Shown piece by piece: positions 58,673 to 64,000 of a stretch of DNA of 64,000 nucleotides; the stretch's first letter is position 1; each line of letters starts with the position of its first letter. Made by a program: the position numbers and the translations under genes. Source of the DNA: Caballeronia sp. SEWSISQ10-4 2 (GTDB lineage Bacteria > Pseudomonadota > Gammaproteobacteria > Burkholderiales > Burkholderiaceae); the NCBI RefSeq assembly GCF_030464885.1, contig NZ_JALPRJ010000010.1, positions 62,001 through 126,000 of the forward strand, in the 5' to 3' direction. The notes beneath the pieces are model-generated. The model was not told the origin of the DNA, searched no databases, and saw only the letters and a program-made list of their open reading frames with translations.

Positions 58673-60514
58673 TTATCTGGCTTCGCCGACCATCGGACCA
58701 AATACCGATGCGCCCAGTTCCGCCGGCATTGCCGCACTGCGGAACACGCCGAACAGCTCACGCCCGAAACCGACTTCGTTGCCCGCCTGATGCTTCGGCT
58801 GTGCCACTTCGCGCGCGGCCCATTCCTTCTCGTTCATCTCGACGTCGAGCACGCCCTTGTTTGCATCGATGACAATCATGTCGCCCGTGCGCACCTTGCC
58901 TATCGGCCCATGCAGCAATGCTTCCGGAGAAATGTGGATCACTGCGGGCACCTTGCCCGACGCGCCCGACATGCGCCCATCCGTCACCAGCGCGACGTGG
59001 AAGCCCTGATCCTGCAACACCCCGAGAAGCGGCGTCAACCGGTGCAACTCCGGCATGCCGTTCGCCCGCGCGCCCTGGAACCGCACGATCGCGACGAAAT
59101 CGCGCTTGAGCTCGCCGTTATCGAAGGCTTCCTGCACTTCCTCTTGCGACTCAAAAACAATCGCGGGCGCTTTCACATGCCGATGTTCTTCCGCCACCGC
59201 CGAAATCTTGATCACGCCGCGGCCGAGTTTGCCTTGCATCAGGCGCAGGCCGCCATCGGGTGCGAACGGTTCCTTGTGGCTGCGCAGGACTTTCGTGTCG
59301 TGGCTGGTTTGGGTACCGTCGACCCATTGCAGCTTTCCATCGATTAACTTCGGTTCGCGCGTGTAGTGTTTGAGGCCCTCGCCTGCTACGGTTTTCACGT
59401 CTTCGTGCAGCAATCCCGCTTCCAGCAAATCGCGCACCAGATACGCAATGCCGCCCGCCGCATGGAAATGGTTCACGTCGGCCTTGCCGTTCGGATAGAT
59501 CCGCGCGGTCAGCGGCACGGCTTGCGAGAGTTCATCGAAGTCATTCCAGTCGATAACGATGCCTGCCGCCCGCGCAATCGCCACCAGATGTAGCGTGTGA
59601 TTGGTGGACCCGCCCGTTGCCAGCAATGCAACGATGCCGTTCACGATCGCCTTCTCATCAACGACATGGCCTACCGGCGTGTAATGGCCACGTTCCACCG
59701 TCAACTCGAGCACGCGCTTTGCGGCTTCTGCGGTGAGCGCATCTCTCAAAGGCGTGTGCGGGTGGATGAACGCCGAACCCGGCAGATGCAGGCCCATCAC
59801 TTCCATCAGCATCTGGTTACTGTTTGCTGTGCCGTAGAACGTGCACGTGCCATGGCCGTGGTATGCGGCGGCTTCGGCTTCGAGCAGCGCGTCGCGGTCG
59901 CACGCGCCTGTGGCGAATTGCTGGCGCACCTTGGCTTTATCGTCGTTGGTCAGGCCGCTCGTCATCGGGCCGGCCGGTACGAAAATGGTCGGCAGATGAC
60001 CGAATTGCAACGCACCGATCAGCAAGCCCGGCACGATCTTGTCGCAGATGCCGAGGCACAGCGCAGCGTCGAACATGTTGTGCGTCAGCGCGACGGCCGT
60101 GCTCATGGCAATCACTTCGCGCGAGAACAGCGACAACTCCATGCCTGCGTTGCCTTGCGTGACACCGTCGCACATGGCCGGCACGCCGCCCGCGAATTGC
60201 GCAACGCCGCCCGCTTCGCGCGCGGCGTGCTTGATGATGTCGGGGTAATTCTTGAAAGGCGCGTGGGCCGAGAGCATCTCGTTGTAAGACGAAACAATGC
60301 CGATGTTCGGCTCGCGGATCGCCTTGATCGCGATCTTTTCCTGACCTTCCAGCCCGGCAAAACCGTGCGCGAGGTTCGCGCATGAGAGCGCGCCGCGAGC
60401 AGGAAAATGACCCTGAGCGCCGTCGATGCGCGCCAGATAGGCCGCACGCGTTGGCTTGCTGCGCTCAATCACGCGCTGGGTGACTTTTTTCAGATGCGAA
60501 TGCGGGGAAACCAT
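58673..60514 (-). CDS. edd: 6-phosphogluconate dehydratase
   Basis: Iron-sulfur dehydratase of the Entner-Doudoroff pathway making KDPG. Cluster cysteines are in [17 protein letters not shown] and LCLGICDKI, with [30 protein letters not shown] and [15 protein letters not shown] typical of IlvD/Edd. 613 residues. AAGGAG lies five bases before the ATG. Under HexR control through the site at 60625. Confidence 0.97.
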   Translation of the reverse strand: MVSPHSHLKKVTQRVIERSKPTRAAYLARIDGAQGHFPARGALSCANLAHGFAGLEGQEKIAIKAIREPNIGIVSSYNEMLSAHAPFKNYPDIIKHAAREAGGVAQFAGGVPAMCDGVTQGNAGMELSLFSREVIAMSTAVALTHNMFDAALCLGICDKIVPGLLIGALQFGHLPTIFVPAGPMTSGLTNDDKAKVRQQFATGACDRDALLEAEAAAYHGHGTCTFYGTANSNQMLMEVMGLHLPGSAFIHPHTPLRDALTAEAAKRVLELTVERGHYTPVGHVVDEKAIVNGIVALLATGGSTNHTLHLVAIARAAGIVIDWNDFDELSQAVPLTARIYPNGKADVNHFHAAGGIAYLVRDLLEAGLLHEDVKTVAGEGLKHYTREPKLIDGKLQWVDGTQTSHDTKVLRSHKEPFAPDGGLRLMQGKLGRGVIKISAVAEEHRHVKAPAIVFESQEEVQEAFDNGELKRDFVAIVRFQGARANGMPELHRLTPLLGVLQDQGFHVALVTDGRMSGASGKVPAVIHISPEALLHGPIGKVRTGDMIVIDANKGVLDVEMNEKEWAAREVAQPKHQAGNEVGFGRELFGVFRSAAMPAELGASVFGPMVGEAR

Positions 60515-60624
60515 CGAAACTCCTTCGCCTCGGGGCGGCGAGCGGGCGGTTGACGCCGGGGTTGAACGGTCGCGGGGACGGGAAGTTTTGTTTTTGAGAC
60601 ATTCCCGCGTCGCGAATGGGATTC

Positions 60625-60640
60625 TAGTAGAAAAACTACA
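60625..60640. promoter_or_regulatory. HexR-like operator in the edd promoter
   Basis: On the minus strand TGTAGTTTTTCTACTA, with inverted GTAG and CTAC arms five bases apart. It overlaps a -10-like TAGAAT (60621-60626, minus). This pattern matches the TGTARTTW-type site of HexR. Confidence 0.65.
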
Positions 60641-60744
60641 CGATTTCCATCTGGAAAACCCTTAGTTTCGCTATATGCCTTACGTGATGGTTTAGGATAA
60701 GTAAAAGAAATTTTTATCGACACGTTCAGAATGGCACTTATTCT

Positions 60745-60780
60745 TGTAGTTTTTGTACATTTTTGCCGATCGGCTATAGT
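60745..60780 (+). promoter_or_regulatory. hexR promoter with HexR-like operator
   Basis: TGTAGTTTTTGTACA (60745-60759) resembles the edd site in the same orientation sense. It overlaps a -35-like TTGTAC (60753-60758), 16 bases before TATAGT (60775-60780), so the regulator probably represses itself. Confidence 0.6.
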
Positions 60781-60811
60781 CCACGCATTTCCAGCATAGG
60801 CGAGATTCCCG

Positions 60812-61657
60812 ATGTTGCTGTCTCAAGTTGAAGCGATGCGCGAGCAGTTGCGCCCCTCCGAGCGCAAGCTGGCCGATTACGTCATCGAAGCGCCTCGCGA
60901 GGTGCTGGATCTCGCGATGACCGACTTCGCGGCGCGTGCCGGCGTGAGTCAGCCGACCATCGCGCGGTTTTGCCGGGCGCTGGGTTTTTCTGGATTTCGC
61001 GAGTTCAAGATCCGGCTGGCGCAAAGCATTGCGTCTGATGTGCCGGCGCCGGCTGTATACCGTGACGTCCGCGCCGATGAACCCGCGGCCGGTGTAGCGG
61101 CGAAAGTATTGGACCGGACCATTGGCGCGCTGCTGCAGGTGCGCAACAGCTTGTCGTCGGATAGCGTGGCTGCGGCCATTACCTTATTAGCCGATGCACG
61201 GCGTATCGAGTTCTACGGTGCCGGCGGTTCTGGCATCGCAGCGCTCGATGTGCAGCACAAGTTCTTCAAGCTGGGCGTGCCGAGCGTGGCGTACTCGGAT
61301 CCGCACACGTACACCACGTCGGCGGCGTTGCTGGGCGCGGGCGATGTGGTGGTGGCGATATCGAATACGGGACGCACGCGCGACATCCTGGACGCGGTCA
61401 AATCGGCGCTGGACGGCGGGGCGAAGGTCATCGCGATCACGCACGGTAATTCACCGCTGGCGCGCATGGCGAGCGTGGGTTTGTTCGCGAACGTTGACGA
61501 AGACACGGACATTTTTTCGCCGATGACATCGCGTGTATCGCATCTGGCGATAGGCGACATTCTGGCCGTAGGCGTGGCGCTCGCGCGCGGGCCGGAGTTT
61601 GCGGAAAGGCTAGCGGAGGCGAAGGACGTGCTGGACAGGCGTCGGGTGAAGAACTAG
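60812..61657 (+). CDS. hexR: RpiR-family repressor HexR
   Basis: Regulator of glucose and Entner-Doudoroff genes; in Pseudomonas it releases DNA on binding KDPG. The N-terminal RpiR HTH (1-77) has SERKLADYVIEAP, RAGVSQPTIARFCRALGFSGFREFK. The SIS sugar-phosphate-binding domain (about 125-265) has IEFYGAGGSGIAALDVQHKF, AISNTGRTRDILDAV and the C-terminal SRVSHLAIGDILAVGVAL. 281 residues. It is divergent from edd, with sites at 60625 and 60745 between. Confidence 0.92.
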   Translation: MLLSQVEAMREQLRPSERKLADYVIEAPREVLDLAMTDFAARAGVSQPTIARFCRALGFSGFREFKIRLAQSIASDVPAPAVYRDVRADEPAAGVAAKVLDRTIGALLQVRNSLSSDSVAAAITLLADARRIEFYGAGGSGIAALDVQHKFFKLGVPSVAYSDPHTYTTSAALLGAGDVVVAISNTGRTRDILDAVKSALDGGAKVIAITHGNSPLARMASVGLFANVDEDTDIFSPMTSRVSHLAIGDILAVGVALARGPEFAERLAEAKDVLDRRRVKN

Positions 61658-61693
61658 ATCCACACACGGATGTAGCGGTAACACGACCGCCAA

Positions 61694-61731
61694 TAAAAAA
61701 AGCGGACTCCTCCAAAGAAGAGCCCGCTTTT
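61694..61731. terminator. Bidirectional terminator after hexR
   Basis: AAAAGCGG with CCGCTTTT, extended by CTC/GAG, loop CCAAAGAA. T-runs on both strands serve hexR and the convergent autotransporter relic. Confidence 0.82.
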
Positions 61732-61829
61732 CGATGAAACTTAAAACTAAAACATTTACATCAATCTGCGAAGGCTAGCCCGTTTGGAACCTCGACCCTT
61801 GGCAGGTCGAGGCGCCTCACGGAACTAAC

Positions 61830-62537
61830 TTACCGCTGGTACGAAGCACCAGCACCAACCGTCGTACCGGCTGCCGACCAACCCGCGCCCACGCGCACCT
61901 TGATGTTCTGCGTGATATGAGCCGTACCGCCAATGGCCGTTGCTGCATAGCCCTGGAACGTACCGCCACCGATACCGATCGACAGCGTCTTGTTCGCATC
62001 GACGTCCGCGATCATCGTCAGCGCAGTGGCTGCCGCAATACCGCTGTACGCCTTACGAGCAGTACCACCCATCGCCGAGTTCATCTGGTCCAGGTTGACT
62101 GCATCCATACCCTTGGTGCCGACAGCCACGTTCGTCACTTGACGCTCCTTGCCGTCCGAACCCATGGAAACGCTGTTGTCACGATCCGCAACCGAACCAG
62201 CACCCAACGCAACTGCGTTGGGTGCTGGTGCCGTAGCGCCGTTACCGATAGCGATCGTGCCGTCAACCGTACCACTCGCGCCGCCACCAATCACAACTGC
62301 GTGATCGCCGGAAGCCGAAGCGTTGTCACCTATGGCGATTGCGTCGTTGCCCGCTGCCGAAGCTGCTGACGGTGCACCGTCGATACCGTTGATGCCATCC
62401 TTGCCCGGCGTACCGTTGATACCAATGGTCGCCGTACCTGTCGAGGCGATGTTCGTCACAGCCAGGCCCTTAGTTGTATGGGTAACGGCCTTGGTCTTGA
62501 CCGCCTTGACTCCGCCCTGGTCGGTAGATGAATGTGA
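61830..62537 (-). pseudogene. Headless trimeric autotransporter (YadA-type) remnant
   Basis: An open frame of 235 codons that contains only the end of a trimeric autotransporter adhesin. It has a collagen-like GKDGINGIDG, three YadA-head repeats (DAIAIGDNASASGDHAVVIG and similar), the ISNGTKGMDAVNLDQMN-like neck TKGMDAVNLDQMNSAMG, and the C-terminal YadA anchor of four strands. No signal peptide, no ATG; the best start is GTG 62459, inside the repeats. The frame continues upstream to a TGA at 62538. The last residue is Arg (CGG); relatives end in Trp (TGG) or another aromatic residue, needed for outer-membrane insertion. Confidence 0.72.
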
Positions 62538-62672
62538 TCAAGTAACGCAGCGTGCGCGTCCTGCAAACCGCTCGGCCGCTTTGAACGCTGAAGGCACAGG
62601 GAGACGCGATGAACGCTCGGGCCACGCGTGCTTTAATCTGCAGAGCTACGTCTTGATCAGGAGAGCCCTTGC

Positions 62673-63449
62673 ATGTCCAAGTCGCCAGTTCTACTGGAAA
62701 TTTGTGCCGGTTCCGTTACCTCTTGCCTGGCGGCGCAAGAGGGCGGTGCGGGCCGTGTCGAGTTCTGCGACAACCTGCTTGAGGGCGGAACCACGCCCTC
62801 TCACGGCGCCATCGCAGGCGCGCGGGACAAGTTACGGATACCGTTGAACGTGATCATCCGCCCACGCGGCGGCGACTTCCTGTATTCGGATATCGAATTC
62901 GACGTGATGGAACGCGACATCCTCGCCTGCAAAGCGCTCGGCGTGGACGGAGTGGTGATCGGACTGCTCACCGCCGAAGGAGATATCGAGGTGCCCCGTA
63001 CCCAGCGTCTGGTTGAACTAGCCGCGCCTATGCCGGTCACCTTCCACCGCGCATTCGATGTCGCACGCGATCCGTTCAGGGCGCTGGAAGACATCATCGC
63101 CACGGGCTGCAATCGCCTTCTCACTTCAGGCCAGGAAGCCAGTGCGATTGAAGGCGCCGCACTGATCCGCAAACTGCACGAAGCCGCGAGGGAGCGGCTC
63201 GTGGTCATGCCCGGAGCAGGCGTGCGGCTCAACAATATCGCGCAATTAATCGCTGAAACCGGCTGCGTCGAATATCACACGTCGGGCCGCGCGCCCTTTG
63301 CCAGCCGCATGCGCTACAGAAATGAACGCGTAAAGATGGGCGGACCAGGGCAGGACGAATACGCGATTGTCGAGACCTCGGCCGATCTGGTGAAACAGAT
63401 CATCGATCGAGCGAGTGAGAGCTGGGATGGGCACGTTTACGGTCACTAA
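62673..63449 (+). CDS. cutC: CutC-family protein
   Basis: Cytoplasmic TIM-barrel protein of 258 residues. The start LLEICAGSVTSCLAAQEGGAGRVEFCDNL, IIRPRGGDFLY and the C-terminal YHTSGRAPF are CutC hallmarks. First named for copper tolerance; the copper role is disputed, and a role in sugar or cell-wall metabolism has been suggested. AGGAGA lies eight bases before ATG 62673. A single-gene unit, divergent from the autotransporter relic, with a terminator after it. Confidence 0.93.
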   Translation: MSKSPVLLEICAGSVTSCLAAQEGGAGRVEFCDNLLEGGTTPSHGAIAGARDKLRIPLNVIIRPRGGDFLYSDIEFDVMERDILACKALGVDGVVIGLLTAEGDIEVPRTQRLVELAAPMPVTFHRAFDVARDPFRALEDIIATGCNRLLTSGQEASAIEGAALIRKLHEAARERLVVMPGAGVRLNNIAQLIAETGCVEYHTSGRAPFASRMRYRNERVKMGGPGQDEYAIVETSADLVKQIIDRASESWDGHVYGH

Positions 63450-63521
63450 CCCGCGAGGCTCACGCTCGCAGCACGGACCACGCATGACGGCAAATTGGCA
63501 AGAGAGAGCCGTCCAAAAACA

Positions 63522-63548
63522 AAACGCCGGCGCGTTTGGCCGGCGTTT
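63522..63548. terminator. Bidirectional terminator between cutC and hemJ
   Basis: AAACGCCGGC pairs with GCCGGCGTTT around GCGTTTG. A-runs and T-runs flank it, and it lies between convergent genes. Confidence 0.85.
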
Positions 63549-63572
63549 CTCTTACTGCAACAGGCTTGATGC

Positions 63573-63989
63573 TTAAAACGGCTTGACCACCACCAAGAGC
63601 GTCGCGCCAAGCAGCCCAAGCACCGGCAGTTCGTTAAACATTCGGTACCACTTGTCAGAGCGAGTGTTCTCGCCGCGCTGGAAGCGACGCAACAGAACGC
63701 CGCAATACGCGTGGTACAGGATGATCAGCACCACAATGCCGAGCTTCGCGTGCATCCAGCCCTGCCCCTGCCCGATGCCCACCACCAGCAGCAACCACAA
63801 GCCACACGCGAGTGCGGGCACGGCAATGAACGTCATGAAGCGGAACAGCTTGCGCGCCATGATCAGCAAACGAGCAGTCGCTGCGGGCTCGGTTTCCATC
63901 GCGAGATTGACGAAGATGCGCGGCAGGTAGAACAGGCCCGCGAACCACGACGCGACCAATACGATATGCAGCGATTTAATCCAGAGCAT
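63573..63989 (-). CDS. hemJ: HemJ-type protoporphyrinogen IX oxidase (CopD/UPF0093 family)
   Basis: Inner-membrane 138-residue protein with four hydrophobic helices. Signature segments are LWIKSLHIVLVASWFAGLFY with the essential His (H8), ARKLFRFMT, GWMHAKLGIVVLI with another His and Lys, YHAYCGVLLRRF, and FNELPVLGLL, ending VVVKPF. These match HemJ, which oxidizes protoporphyrinogen IX in heme synthesis. ATG 63989 is the family start, 11 bases before the window edge, so its promoter lies outside. Confidence 0.92.
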   Translation of the reverse strand: MLWIKSLHIVLVASWFAGLFYLPRIFVNLAMETEPAATARLLIMARKLFRFMTFIAVPALACGLWLLLVVGIGQGQGWMHAKLGIVVLIILYHAYCGVLLRRFQRGENTRSDKWYRMFNELPVLGLLGATLLVVVKPF

Positions 63990-64000
63990 TGGAATGGCGG

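Noticed and set aside
61790-61812. Perfect 8-base hairpin after the autotransporter relic
   Set aside because: No T-tract follows on either strand, so it is not called a terminator.

Overview
The window looks like the chromosome of a Burkholderia sensu lato bacterium (Burkholderiaceae, Paraburkholderia/Caballeronia type). GC is high, most genes sit in tight same-strand runs, and the gene orders miaB-ybeZ-ybeY-corC-lnt, glyQ-glyS-gmhB-plsC and lptD-surA-pdxA-rsmA are those I know from this family. Almost everything is core housekeeping. I see no CRISPR array, prophage, complete insertion sequence or integrative element. The genus is inferred from gene order and composition, not from a database search.

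Layout. 0.1-4.4 kb: a TctD/TctE-like two-component pair and a metabolite:H+ symporter. 4.4-5.6 kb: a tRNA-Met with its own promoter and terminator, then a gene-poor stretch holding a truncated MazE-like antitoxin. 5.6-11.3 kb: an alpha/beta hydrolase, a DedA-rhodanese fusion, a FadR-type regulator divergent from galactonate dehydratase, a small membrane protein and CopD. 11.8-18 kb: two multiheme cytochromes c, a hemolysin III-type protein, RhlE, a split-barrel protein and a diiron ferritin-like protein. 18.7-22.3 kb: glpR and glpD with a TTCG operator array. 22.4-28.2 kb: an XRE-cupin regulator, an FMN riboswitch with ribB, a 9-bp tandem repeat, a membrane protein, an MFS pump with a VOC protein, and a divergent LysR gene.

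28.3-41.9 kb is a long plus-strand run: tRNA thiomethylation (miaB), rRNA maturation (ybeZ, ybeY), glutathione turnover (chaC), corC, lipoprotein acylation (lnt), a GNAT gene, glycyl-tRNA synthetase (glyQS), heptose phosphatase (gmhB), plsC, a zinc-peptidase-like gene and gloA. 42.2-44.2 kb has an EamA transporter and a damaged LysR gene whose N-terminus is a porin leader. 44.6-50.3 kb is the outer-membrane biogenesis operon lptD-surA-pdxA-rsmA, divergent from the peptidoglycan-recycling pair amgK-murU and then purB. 53.9-55.8 kb holds two decayed Ig-like adhesin genes. 55.9-61.7 kb is gluconate uptake plus the Entner-Doudoroff pathway (gntK, gntP, eda, edd) facing its regulator hexR, with two HexR-like sites. 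61.8-64 kb has a headless trimeric autotransporter, cutC and hemJ.

The most unusual content is debris from surface proteins: a porin-LysR chimera, two frame-broken or truncated Ig-like adhesins and a YadA-type anchor without passenger, all within about 19 kb. I found no clearly new multi-gene system. The best candidates for new biology are the DedA-rhodanese fusion, the diiron/split-barrel pair and the symporter with a large cysteine-containing periplasmic insert.
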